From Pedobacter sp. WC2423 (GTDB lineage: Bacteria > Bacteroidota > Bacteroidia > Sphingobacteriales > Sphingobacteriaceae): DNA of 64,000 nucleotides. The translations under genes were made by a program, and so were the position numbers. Below the pieces are notes generated by a model. It was given only the letters and a program-made list of their open reading frames with translations. It did not search any database and was not told where the DNA came from. Below are positions 41,989-50,120 of the stretch, piece after piece. Location: contig NZ_CP162005.1 in NCBI RefSeq assembly GCF_040822065.1, forward strand, positions 4,278,001 to 4,342,000, given 5' to 3'. Positions within the stretch are counted from its first letter, which is position 1, and every line of letters begins with the position of its first letter.

Positions 41989-42864
41989 TTAGCTGCCTTT
42001 AGCTGATCTTGTCATTTGCTCAAATGCATCCCACATTTCGCCAGGGATAGCTTCCAGACCATTGAACTGACCTGCGCCCTGTAACCACTCTCCACCATCT
42101 ATACTGATCACTTCTCCATTGATGTATCCTGAGAAATCACTCACCAGGAAAGCAGCAAGGTTTGCAAGTTCCTGATGTTCCCCCACACGTTTCAGCGGAA
42201 CACGGTTTTTGAAATCAAACTTCTCTGCCAGGTCTCCAGGAAGCAAACGTTCCCATGCTCCCTTGGTTGGGAAAGGGCCAGGCGCAATTGCATTCGTCCT
42301 GATCCCATATTTTCCCCACTCAACCGCAAGAGAACGGGTCATCGCCAGTACTCCACCCTTAGCACAAGCCGAAGGCACAACGAATGCGGAACCTGTAAAA
42401 GCATAAGTCGTTACGATGTTTAAAATGCTTGCTGCCTGTTTCTCTTTAATCCAGTGCTTACCAAAAGCAAGCGTACAATTTACCGACCCTTTTAAAACAA
42501 TATCTATAACCGTAGAGAAGGCATTAGCCGATAAACGCTCCGTAGGAGAGATGAAATTTCCTGCCGCATTATTCAGCAGACTATCTGCGCGTCCAAAAGT
42601 TTTAAGCGTTTCTGCCAGTACATTTTCTACCTGTTCATAATCACGTACATCACAAGTTACTGCCAGTACCTTGCCACCTGTTTCTTTTTCCAGCTCATCT
42701 GCCGTTTTTTGTAACACATCAGCTTTGCGGCTGGTGATGACCAAATTGGCACCAAGCTTCAGGAAATAGGTGCCCATTGCTTTACCAAGCCCTGTACCGC
42801 CACCTGTAACTACAATTGTTTTGCCCTTTAAAGCATCATCTCTTAACATCGGTTGATTGTACAT
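41989..42864 (-). CDS. Short-chain dehydrogenase, 2,4-dienoyl-CoA reductase-like
   Basis: Rossmann loop TGGGTGLGKAMG near the N-terminus, NNAAGN motif, and, instead of YxxxK, the segment TGSAFVVPSACAKGGVLAMT, which is the hallmark of mitochondrial-type 2,4-dienoyl-CoA reductase (DECR1), including the Lys. Other stretches (EWGKYGIRTNAIAPGPFPTKGAWERL) match too. It reduces dienoyl-CoA with NADPH during breakdown of unsaturated fatty acids. It starts 3 nt after the enoyl-CoA hydratase gene; the two act in the same pathway. Length 291 aa is normal. Confidence 0.9.
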   Translation of the reverse strand: MYNQPMLRDDALKGKTIVVTGGGTGLGKAMGTYFLKLGANLVITSRKADVLQKTADELEKETGGKVLAVTCDVRDYEQVENVLAETLKTFGRADSLLNNAAGNFISPTERLSANAFSTVIDIVLKGSVNCTLAFGKHWIKEKQAASILNIVTTYAFTGSAFVVPSACAKGGVLAMTRSLAVEWGKYGIRTNAIAPGPFPTKGAWERLLPGDLAEKFDFKNRVPLKRVGEHQELANLAAFLVSDFSGYINGEVISIDGGEWLQGAGQFNGLEAIPGEMWDAFEQMTRSAKGS

Positions 42865-42867
42865 AAC

Positions 42868-43629
42868 TTATTTCTTTTGAAGGTTATCAATAATCATTTT
42901 CAAAATATTTCTCGTAGCCGGAGACCACCATTGTGCAAGCATAACTTTTAAGGCCTCAGACTGATCCGCAGAAGTTGCTGCAATCAGCTCTTTTCTGATA
43001 TTCAGCTTACTCTGCTGCCAGGTATTTGGCTCCAGTGCCATATATTTTCTAATTCTGCGTTCCGAAGCAGTCATGATGCTATCCTGATTTACCAGTTCAT
43101 CCACCAGGCCAATATTCAGCGCCTCTTCAGGGCTGAATAACTTGCCTTCTAATAAGCTTCTGGTCGCATGACCTTTGCCCAGCCAGAAAGCATACAGGCT
43201 GAAAATGCTTTCAGGAACAATAATTCCGACAGGAACTTCATTCAAACCAATAATAAATTTGCCTTCAGCCATTACCCTTGCATCACAAGCTAAAGCAATC
43301 ACACAGCCTCCTGCAGGAGAATGACCATTGATTGCAGCAACCATAGGCTTCTTAAAAGCGGTGATTTTAGCAATGAATGCCAGGAATAAATGCCAGAAAG
43401 ATTCTGCTTCTTCTTCATTGTAACCATACAGTTCAATTAAATCAAGTCCGGCAGAAAAGAAGTTCTCGCGGCCTGCAATGATTACTCCGCCTATATTGTC
43501 ATCATTTGCAATATTATGGAGCATATCGGTCAGCTCAGTGATCATTTCCCTGTTTAGCGCATTAGATTTACCGCGGTTAAGCGTAATCAGTGCTAAACGG
43601 TCTTTTATTGTCACATTAATTGTGTTCAT
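42868..43629 (-). CDS. Enoyl-CoA hydratase/isomerase family protein
   Basis: Crotonase fold: ALNREMITELTDML, the first oxyanion-hole region FFSAGLDLIELYGY, the second oxyanion loop NGHSPAGGCVIALACD, and MAEGKFIIGLNEVPVGI. At the site of the catalytic Glu pair the sequence is only partly standard, so hydratase versus delta3,delta2-isomerase cannot be decided; a dodecenoyl-CoA isomerase-like role would suit the reductase next door. Between the MG2/plug gene (6-nt gap) and the reductase gene in one operon. Confidence 0.87.
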   Translation of the reverse strand: MNTINVTIKDRLALITLNRGKSNALNREMITELTDMLHNIANDDNIGGVIIAGRENFFSAGLDLIELYGYNEEEAESFWHLFLAFIAKITAFKKPMVAAINGHSPAGGCVIALACDARVMAEGKFIIGLNEVPVGIIVPESIFSLYAFWLGKGHATRSLLEGKLFSPEEALNIGLVDELVNQDSIMTASERRIRKYMALEPNTWQQSKLNIRKELIAATSADQSEALKVMLAQWWSPATRNILKMIIDNLQKK

Positions 43630-43635
43630 AGGTTT

Positions 43636-46326
43636 TTATTTTACTTCGTAAGTATATACTTTTCTGGCCATGCGGCCATCCATGTTCATTCCTTCTATAA
43701 CAACTCTGTAAGTTCCGGATTCGTCTGTATTATAGAAATTAAATTTAGCTGTTCCAGTTTCATTGGTCGCTATATTAGGATTCCAGTAAACAGTAGTTCT
43801 TTTATCAGGTGTTCTTGTATTTTGTGAGGGAGTATATTTCGGTGAATAAAACTCGCGTACCGCATAATAGCCAGCAGCTGTAATATTAATAATTCCTGGT
43901 GCATAAGCAGCATAACCTGTATTGCCACCTCTTTTAGTCGTGATAATTAAAACACCTCCGAAACCTCTTGAGCCGTAAATAGCAGTAGTCGCACCACTTT
44001 TCAATACTTCTATAGTTTCTACATCATTTGGCTGAATATTATCCAGGAAATCTGAACCTACATTTGTTCCATCCAGGATAATCTGCATAGGTACTCCATT
44101 ATTCCGCACTAAGAAAGCTTCTGAACCCCGGACCGTTAACCCTGCAACCCTGCCTTGCAGACATTGCGACAGGCTGGAACAATAACTTAGATCTGAGCCT
44201 TTGATCACGGCATCTGCACGGCCGGCACCATTTAAGTTTGTGGAGTTCTTTGCCTTTAACACCTGCTGTACAATATTTATCTGGTTAAGCGTATAACTTC
44301 TTTCCAGTAATCCGCGTTTAGTCAGGTCATCAAAATAACCCTCGCTCTTGATAATATAACTTTGTATCGCTTCATTCACGTTGATTTCAATATCGCCTGT
44401 GTTTTTATTTGGGGTAACCAGCTGTCCCGGAACCTGGTCAATTTTGATTTCAACAAACTTTTTTTCCTTCTCGTTTCTGGCCTGAACAACAAATTTTGTG
44501 GTGTCACTAAAACTGAGGTTCTCAAAATTGAAGCGTCCGCTGGCATCTGTTAAAGTATCCAGCATGAAGAATCCTCCCTTATTGGAAAACAGGGTAACCT
44601 TTCCTTTAGCAATGGGTTTCCCGCCTGGTGTAGTTACGATACCACTTACCTTTAAGGACTTTTCTGCTGCAAAAACAGGTTTAACAACTGTATTCCCGAT
44701 TACATCTTTCCATAAAAACCTGCTCCATCCCTGAGTCAGCATCAGCTCATCTAAATTTGATCTGGTTTGCAAGTTATGATCACGGAAATATTGATTAGGC
44801 TTCTCCACATATCCCTTCAGATCTGAACTCAACAACAAAGAAGTCATGATATTACTTTCATTGTCAACATCGGGTTCTACGATGCTTGCATTAGTTACGG
44901 CTACAGAAAAACTGCCATAAGTAGGTTTTCCTTCAGCTGTGGCCGATAACTCAACCGGTACATTTTCTCTGACCTGGTATGATTTCTTTAAATTCAGCAG
45001 GTTAAGTGCTATATGATCGGCAGGATTATCAATGAAAATCAATCTTTCAGCAACAGGTATATTTTCGGGAGAAAACAATGTAAAATGAAGGACGCCTGAT
45101 GGAAGTTCCTTCTTATTCAGCGAAATTGTGCTGATTTGCTTCAGTGTGTTCACTTTCAATACTGCAGCAACAGTATTGTTATGCTGAATAACCAATTTCA
45201 TTTCGCCTGTATTCAGCAGCGGCTTGCTAATCAATATCTTAGCACTGACCTTATTGCTGTCTGCATTGTTAATGGCGAGTACATAACCTGAAGTCAGCAC
45301 TTTAGGAAAAGGTAATGACTGAACGCTGCCATCTTTTAATTTAATTTTTGCGGTATAAGTTCTTCCTGGCTGCGGATTTAAGATGAAACTTCCCATTCCC
45401 TGGTGTGTGGTGTTGAAAGGAAGAACTTCTGTCCCGTCATTGTCCACGATCATACCCGAAACATCCACTCCAAGGCCTGAAGAGCCAATTGCTTTAATCC
45501 CAACTCTCGAAGGAAGGTCTTCGACAAGATTTCCGCTTTCTGGAAACAACTGAACAGCAACTGCGTCCGAAACTGCCTTGATTGGGATAGTTTTAACGAT
45601 TTTCTCTTTACTGGCCAAAGTAAACATAGCCGTGATTCTTCCGGAAGTCAATAGCTCAGCTTCTTTACTGCTGAAAGAAAGAGAGATCTCTCCCTGTGCA
45701 TTGGTTACCGCTTTTCCCTTCTCTACTGTTTTATCTTTCAGTCTTACTGTATAGGCTACAGGAATTGCTGTATAAGGCTCATTCTTTTTGTCTGTGAACC
45801 TGATTACTGCATCCACATTATTTTCATTGTTCTTTTTACTATAAGTGTATTTGGTATTGGTCAGCACTTTGTTCGCCCACGCATTCCCTATCTTTATCGT
45901 TTTATCGAAAAAGAAATCGGGGCCCGCATTTCTCATCAATTGTGTATATGCTCTGATTCTGTAATTTCCTTCAGCTAAAGTATCTGGCAGTTTAAAATCT
46001 CCCCAGGTAAGGCCGGAGACCAGCGGAAGTTTAAGCTGACGTTTTACAGAGTCACCTTCATTGATCAGTTCCACATATAGAATCTCACTGATTCTGGAAA
46101 GCTGGTCGGTACTGTTATCAGTCACATAAGCTTTAAACCAGATGTTGTCACCAATCGCATAATAAGGCTTATCCAGATGTAAATGGACTTTCTCCTGTGG
46201 GTTTTCCCGGGTATAATCAGCAAGTTTCTTTAACAGTGTTTCAAATGGATCATCTGCTATTCTGAATGCAAACGAGAAGGCGCAAACCAGCAGGAAAAGG
46301 CAGGCATAAAGATATTTGGATTTCAT
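43636..46326 (-). CDS. Large secreted MG2 / TonB-plug domain protein
   Basis: Signal peptide (to about residue 21), then a conserved region with YTRENPQEKVHLHLDKPYY and GDNIWFKAYV followed by macroglobulin-like (MG2) beta domains; a CarboxypepD-type segment (SGIVTTPGGKPIAKGKVTL); and a TonB-receptor plug domain (QCLQGRVAGLTVRG, MQIILDGTNV, VETIEVLKSGATTAIYGSRG). No beta-barrel follows; it ends with another beta domain. At 896 aa this matches a Bacteroidota family annotated only by its plug. Function unknown; probably envelope protein. It opens the operon with two fatty-acid genes, which is unexpected. Confidence 0.85.
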   Translation of the reverse strand: MKSKYLYACLFLLVCAFSFAFRIADDPFETLLKKLADYTRENPQEKVHLHLDKPYYAIGDNIWFKAYVTDNSTDQLSRISEILYVELINEGDSVKRQLKLPLVSGLTWGDFKLPDTLAEGNYRIRAYTQLMRNAGPDFFFDKTIKIGNAWANKVLTNTKYTYSKKNNENNVDAVIRFTDKKNEPYTAIPVAYTVRLKDKTVEKGKAVTNAQGEISLSFSSKEAELLTSGRITAMFTLASKEKIVKTIPIKAVSDAVAVQLFPESGNLVEDLPSRVGIKAIGSSGLGVDVSGMIVDNDGTEVLPFNTTHQGMGSFILNPQPGRTYTAKIKLKDGSVQSLPFPKVLTSGYVLAINNADSNKVSAKILISKPLLNTGEMKLVIQHNNTVAAVLKVNTLKQISTISLNKKELPSGVLHFTLFSPENIPVAERLIFIDNPADHIALNLLNLKKSYQVRENVPVELSATAEGKPTYGSFSVAVTNASIVEPDVDNESNIMTSLLLSSDLKGYVEKPNQYFRDHNLQTRSNLDELMLTQGWSRFLWKDVIGNTVVKPVFAAEKSLKVSGIVTTPGGKPIAKGKVTLFSNKGGFFMLDTLTDASGRFNFENLSFSDTTKFVVQARNEKEKKFVEIKIDQVPGQLVTPNKNTGDIEINVNEAIQSYIIKSEGYFDDLTKRGLLERSYTLNQINIVQQVLKAKNSTNLNGAGRADAVIKGSDLSYCSSLSQCLQGRVAGLTVRGSEAFLVRNNGVPMQIILDGTNVGSDFLDNIQPNDVETIEVLKSGATTAIYGSRGFGGVLIITTKRGGNTGYAAYAPGIINITAAGYYAVREFYSPKYTPSQNTRTPDKRTTVYWNPNIATNETGTAKFNFYNTDESGTYRVVIEGMNMDGRMARKVYTYEVK

Positions 46327-46336
46327 AATATAGTAA

Positions 46337-46371
46337 AAAAACAGAGCCTCAATATAAGGATATTGAGGCTC
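46337..46371 (-). terminator. Rho-independent terminator of dcd
   Basis: A perfect 12-bp stem (46344-46355 with 46360-46371), AAGG loop, and seven T on the minus strand. It lies 36 nt after the dcd stop and only 17 nt before the MG2/plug gene start. Confidence 0.9.
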
Positions 46372-46406
46372 AAATACTATAAATTAATGCAAAGTTTAAA
46401 CGCTTT

Positions 46407-46943
46407 CTAAAAGCTATTCTTCCACATCATACTTTCTACGGGCTTGGTAGTCTTGTTACTATACTTCGCATCGTCCTTCGCGTTGTATAACGTTTCAATG
46501 TCACCTTCTACAGCAAAGTAGATCAGCTGGCCAATTGGCATTCCCGCGTAAATTCTTACCGGCTGAGCACAGGAAATTTCCAGTGTCCAGGTATTGCAGA
46601 AACCTACATCGCCTTTACCGGCAGTCGCATGGATATCTATTCCTAAACGGCCCGTACTCGATTTTCCTTCCAGAAAAGGAACATGTGCATGTGTCTCCGT
46701 ATATTCAAGGGTTACCCCCAGGTATAATGTTCCGGGTTGTAAAACAAACCCATCTTTTGGAATCTCAAAATGCTGAATTTTATTGTGTGCTTTGGCATCA
46801 AGCACTCTGTCAGTATAAGTAGCCAGGTATTTTCCAAGATGAACATCATAGGAATTTGTGCCCAGACAATCTGGATTGAAGGGCTCAATAATTATTGTCC
46901 CTCTGTCAATCTCTTCTAGAATACGCTTATCGGAAAGTATCAT
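46407..46943 (-). CDS. dcd: dCTP deaminase
   Basis: Deaminates dCTP to dUTP for thymidylate synthesis. Family core is visible: ILSDKRILEEIDRGTIIIEPF at the N-terminus, SYDVHLG, and GKSSTGRLGIDIHATAGKGDVGF with the catalytic Ser-Arg and nucleotide contacts, then WTLEI. Length 178 aa is normal. Its start is 66 nt from the start of the divergent phosphopantetheinyl transferase gene. A terminator follows. Confidence 0.95.
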   Translation of the reverse strand: MILSDKRILEEIDRGTIIIEPFNPDCLGTNSYDVHLGKYLATYTDRVLDAKAHNKIQHFEIPKDGFVLQPGTLYLGVTLEYTETHAHVPFLEGKSSTGRLGIDIHATAGKGDVGFCNTWTLEISCAQPVRIYAGMPIGQLIYFAVEGDIETLYNAKDDAKYSNKTTKPVESMMWKNSF

Positions 46944-46981
46944 TTGTAAAGTCTTTGGGCGAAATTATGATTAATTTAAGA

Positions 46982-46989
46982 TACTTTTG
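46982..46989 (+). promoter_or_regulatory. -7 box TACTTTTG of the phosphopantetheinyl transferase gene
   Basis: Match to TAnnTTTG, 19 nt before the ATG at 47009. It supports that start over the in-frame ATG at 46895, which lies upstream and overlaps dcd. Confidence 0.45.
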
Positions 46990-47008
46990 CATTGATTTTT
47001 TAAATACG

Positions 47009-47644
47009 ATGCCTGTAATCTATAATAAAGATATTGACGATCATACCATACTAGCCGTATGGAAAATCCAGGAGCGCGAAGAAGACCTGATTTCCGGCCT
47101 GCAATTAAAGGCGCATGAACTCGATTTTCTCGCTACCTTAAACAATGGCAAGCGCCTGTTACACTGGTTAAGTACACGTTTACTTTTACGGACGATGCTG
47201 AATACCGCAGAGTATATTGACTGCCGGATTGATGCACATGGAAAACCATACCTGGTGAATTCTGCTTCAACTATTTCATTAAGTCATTCTTTTGATTACG
47301 CAGTGGTCATGATCGGAAAAGAAAAAGGTGTTGGCGTGGATATTGAAAGGATAGAGCCTAAGATTCACCGGATTCAGCAGAAATTTCTGTCTCCACCCGA
47401 ACTGTTGCATGTAAAAGATAATACAGACGGACTTTATGTTTGCTGGTGTGTCAAAGAAGCCATTTATAAATGGTATGGTAAAAAAGGCCTGGAATTTAAA
47501 AAACACATTCATATACAACCCTTCGAACTGCACGAACAGGGAACACTGACCGCTATAGTTGATTTGCCTGAAGGTACAAGGACGCTGACCGCAAATTACT
47601 TCAAAACCTCAGATGGTTATATGCTGGGATATGTGGTAGCTTAA
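47009..47644 (+). CDS. 4'-phosphopantetheinyl transferase superfamily protein
   Basis: Transfers phosphopantetheine from CoA to a carrier protein. The Mg2+/CoA motifs are seen: GVGVDIERIEPKI (Asp and Glu ligands) and WCVKEAIYKWYGKKGLEF (KEAxxK). An N-terminal half typical of Sfp-like two-lobe enzymes precedes (211 aa). I start at ATG 47009 (MPVIYNKDI), since the longer frame overlaps dcd and precedes the -7 box. Lies 11 nt before lipB, likely cotranscribed: both modify proteins with acyl-carrying groups. Confidence 0.9.
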   Translation: MPVIYNKDIDDHTILAVWKIQEREEDLISGLQLKAHELDFLATLNNGKRLLHWLSTRLLLRTMLNTAEYIDCRIDAHGKPYLVNSASTISLSHSFDYAVVMIGKEKGVGVDIERIEPKIHRIQQKFLSPPELLHVKDNTDGLYVCWCVKEAIYKWYGKKGLEFKKHIHIQPFELHEQGTLTAIVDLPEGTRTLTANYFKTSDGYMLGYVVA

Positions 47645-47655
47645 TTTTAACAGAG

Positions 47656-48351
47656 ATGAACAAAAAAGTAAAATTTGCTGACTGGGGGCTTTTGGATTAT
47701 CAGGAAGCCTGGGACAATCAGGAAATTATTTTTAAAGATACTATTGCCGTTAAAACGAATAACCGTATACAAGAGACTACGGTAGAAACACCAAATTTCC
47801 TGATTTTTTGTGAACATCCTCATGTTTATACCTTAGGGAAAAGCGGACATGCAGAATATCTTTTGCTGGACGAAGAAGGGCTGAAGGAAAAAAATGCAAC
47901 CTATTATAAAACGAATCGTGGTGGCGACATTACCTATCACGGGCCGGGACAGATTGTAGGTTATCCGATCCTGGATCTGGATAATTTCTTTACCGATATT
48001 CATTTATATCTCAGAACACTGGAAGAAGCTGTAATCCTGACTTTGGCTGATTACGGGATCATTGCTGGCCGGTACCCTGGATTTACTGGTGTATGGCTGG
48101 ATGCGGACAATGAAAAAGCAAGGAAAATATGTGCGCTGGGTGTACGTTGCAGCCGCTGGGTGACCATGCATGGTTTTGCTTTTAACGTAAATGCAGATCT
48201 GGAATATTTTAAAAACATAATTCCTTGTGGAATAGATGATAAGGATGTAACCTCGATGCAAAGAGAGCTTGGTCACGAATTAAATTTAGCTGAGGTGAAA
48301 GCTATACTCAAAAAACATATTGCCGGGTTGTTCCACATGGAACTCTATTAA
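47656..48351 (+). CDS. lipB: Lipoyl(octanoyl) transferase
   Basis: Moves octanoyl from acyl carrier protein to lipoyl domains of 2-oxoacid dehydrogenases and GcvH. The family signature RGGDITYHGPGQIVGYPILDL is present, with the catalytic Lys157 in ARKICALGVR and the catalytic Cys191 in IPCGI. Length 231 aa is normal. It follows the phosphopantetheinyl transferase gene at 11 nt. No lipA in this window. Confidence 0.97.
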   Translation: MNKKVKFADWGLLDYQEAWDNQEIIFKDTIAVKTNNRIQETTVETPNFLIFCEHPHVYTLGKSGHAEYLLLDEEGLKEKNATYYKTNRGGDITYHGPGQIVGYPILDLDNFFTDIHLYLRTLEEAVILTLADYGIIAGRYPGFTGVWLDADNEKARKICALGVRCSRWVTMHGFAFNVNADLEYFKNIIPCGIDDKDVTSMQRELGHELNLAEVKAILKKHIAGLFHMELY

Positions 48352-48429
48352 TTTTCTGTTATTTGTCAGGCTCAGGTAAAACATTTATTTATTTTTTTCC
48401 TATCTTACCGGGATAAAAACAAATAAAAT

Positions 48430-49002
48430 ATGGATTACAACGCTTCAACCTCACCAATGTCTACAGGAGTAGGTCTTTTTGGAGGATTTACTTATCTCGC
48501 TATTCTTGTCCTGGTAGTCTACTCCATGTGGAGAGTTTTCGAAAAAGCAGGAAAACCAGGATGGGCAGCAATCGTTCCCATTTATAACATTATTGTTTTG
48601 CTTGAAATCATAGGAAAACCACCAATCTGGATTTTATGGATGCTGCTGCCATGTACTAATATTGTCTTTGGTATCTGGGCATTGAACCTGTTGTCTAAAA
48701 GCTTTGGTAAATCTGAAGGCTTTACGATTGGTTTGATCTTGCTTCCATTTGTATTTTTCCCGTTGCTTGGACTTACAGATGCAAAATATCTGGGCCCATC
48801 AGCTAAAGAAGCGAATGGATTTGGCCCTAACAACCAATTTGGTACAAATAACCCATTCAATGGAAATAACCCTTTTGGTGCAAATAATCCTTTTAACCAG
48901 CCTCCGGTTACGCCAACGGCTGCACCAACTACACCACCAGCGGCACCGAACCCACCGACACCGCCATCAACACCAATACCGCCATCAACACCAGAGGCTT
49001 AA
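48430..49002 (+). CDS. DUF5684 membrane protein with Asn-Pro-Phe repeats and Pro-rich tail
   Basis: Residues 15-120 match DUF5684: helix, then MWRVFEKAGKPGWAAIVPIYNIIVLLEIIGKP, and three further membrane helices. From about residue 131 there is a repeat of NNPF units (TNNPFNGNNPFGANNPF) followed by a Pro/Thr/Ala-rich end of some 45 residues. The repeats are a low-complexity cytoplasmic or periplasmic extension not found in short homologues. Function unknown. Followed at 5 nt by a DUF2752 gene. Confidence 0.83.
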   Translation: MDYNASTSPMSTGVGLFGGFTYLAILVLVVYSMWRVFEKAGKPGWAAIVPIYNIIVLLEIIGKPPIWILWMLLPCTNIVFGIWALNLLSKSFGKSEGFTIGLILLPFVFFPLLGLTDAKYLGPSAKEANGFGPNNQFGTNNPFNGNNPFGANNPFNQPPVTPTAAPTTPPAAPNPPTPPSTPIPPSTPEA

Positions 49003-49007
49003 TTCCA

Positions 49008-49343
49008 ATGCCTAAAATATTTCTTTTATCCGCTTTCTCTTCTTTACTGGAGAAAGCGGGTAATTATATGCTGCCTTGCCCTATTAAATATCTGACCGGA
49101 TATGATTGTCCCGGCTGCGGATTTCAGCGCTCCTTACTCGCCTTGCTCAAAGGTGATTTCCAGCAGAGCTTTCAGCTATACCCAGCTACTGTTCCTGTGC
49201 TGTTAACCTTTGCAATCGGGCTTACAGCCCATTACTTTTGGGGACAGCGGAGCAAAATCCTGATTAATATCCTGTTTATGATGACCGGATCAATGATTAT
49301 GATCAGTTATCTTTTTAAGATTTTTGCCCCGCATATTCACTAA
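49008..49343 (+). CDS. DUF2752 membrane protein
   Basis: A 111-aa protein with the DUF2752 signature: PCPIKYLTGYDCPGCGFQRSLLALLKGDFQQSF, with the conserved CPxCG Cys pair, then two membrane helices (VPVLLTFAIGLTAHYF and ILINILFMMTGSMIMISYLF). DUF2752 proteins are small inner-membrane proteins of unknown function. It lies 5 nt after the DUF5684 gene; the two families are commonly adjacent in Bacteroidota, so a joint membrane role is likely (inference). Confidence 0.88.
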   Translation: MPKIFLLSAFSSLLEKAGNYMLPCPIKYLTGYDCPGCGFQRSLLALLKGDFQQSFQLYPATVPVLLTFAIGLTAHYFWGQRSKILINILFMMTGSMIMISYLFKIFAPHIH

Positions 49344-49403
49344 TAACACCTATAAATTATTACCTTCAACATCTGATCCCAGGCAGCTTTCGTAAATTTT
49401 AAA

Positions 49404-50120
49404 ATGAAGTTAACGACAATAGCTATCCTGATAGTTCTCCTCTCAGGATGTGGAAAAAGCTCAACAAATGGCATGAATAAAACTGATATAACTCCAATCG
49501 ATCCGCCTACAGATCAGCTGACTTATCTCGCGCTCGGAGATTCTTATACCATCGGGGAAGCGGTAAAACAGGCGGAAAGTTTTCCTTATCAGCTCCGGGA
49601 AAACCTGAACAGGCAGTCACTCCATTTTTCAGCGCCTAAAATTGTTGCGACAACCGGGTGGACTGCCGGAGAACTGATTGCAGGAATTAAAGCGGATACA
49701 TTTTTGCCGGAATATGACCTTGTGACGCTGTTGATTGGCGTCAATAATCAGTACAGAGGATATGCTATAGCAGCCTACCGGAAAGAGTTTATTGCGCTGC
49801 TAAAAACGGCTGTGAATTTTGCCGGTGGAAATGCGGCCCATGTATTTGTGGTTTCTATACCGGATTGGGGAGTGACTCCCTATGGGGTACAAAGCGGTAG
49901 AGATGCGAAAGTGGTTGCGAAAGAAATAGATGCTTTTAATGCGGTGAACAAAGAAGAAAGTCTGAAAGCAGGGATCAATTATACAGATATTACACCGGCT
50001 TCAAGAAATGCCGCAACTGATGCTGCGCTGGTCGCTTCCGACGGCCTGCATCCCTCGGGAAAAATGTATAAAGAATGGGCAGATCAGCTCAGCCCATCCA
50101 TTATCAAAGCTTTTAATTAA
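49404..50120 (+). CDS. SGNH/GDSL-family hydrolase, lipoprotein
   Basis: Lipobox LLSGC (Cys16), then an SGNH hydrolase domain: block I ALGDSYTIGE (nucleophile Ser), block III IGVNNQYRG (Asn), and block V SDGLHPSGKMY (Asp and His). Length 238 aa is normal. Acts on an ester in the envelope; the actual substrate, lipid or carbohydrate ester, is unknown. It converges on sdaA, with the last four bases TTAA holding both stops. Confidence 0.9.
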   Translation: MKLTTIAILIVLLSGCGKSSTNGMNKTDITPIDPPTDQLTYLALGDSYTIGEAVKQAESFPYQLRENLNRQSLHFSAPKIVATTGWTAGELIAGIKADTFLPEYDLVTLLIGVNNQYRGYAIAAYRKEFIALLKTAVNFAGGNAAHVFVVSIPDWGVTPYGVQSGRDAKVVAKEIDAFNAVNKEESLKAGINYTDITPASRNAATDAALVASDGLHPSGKMYKEWADQLSPSIIKAFN

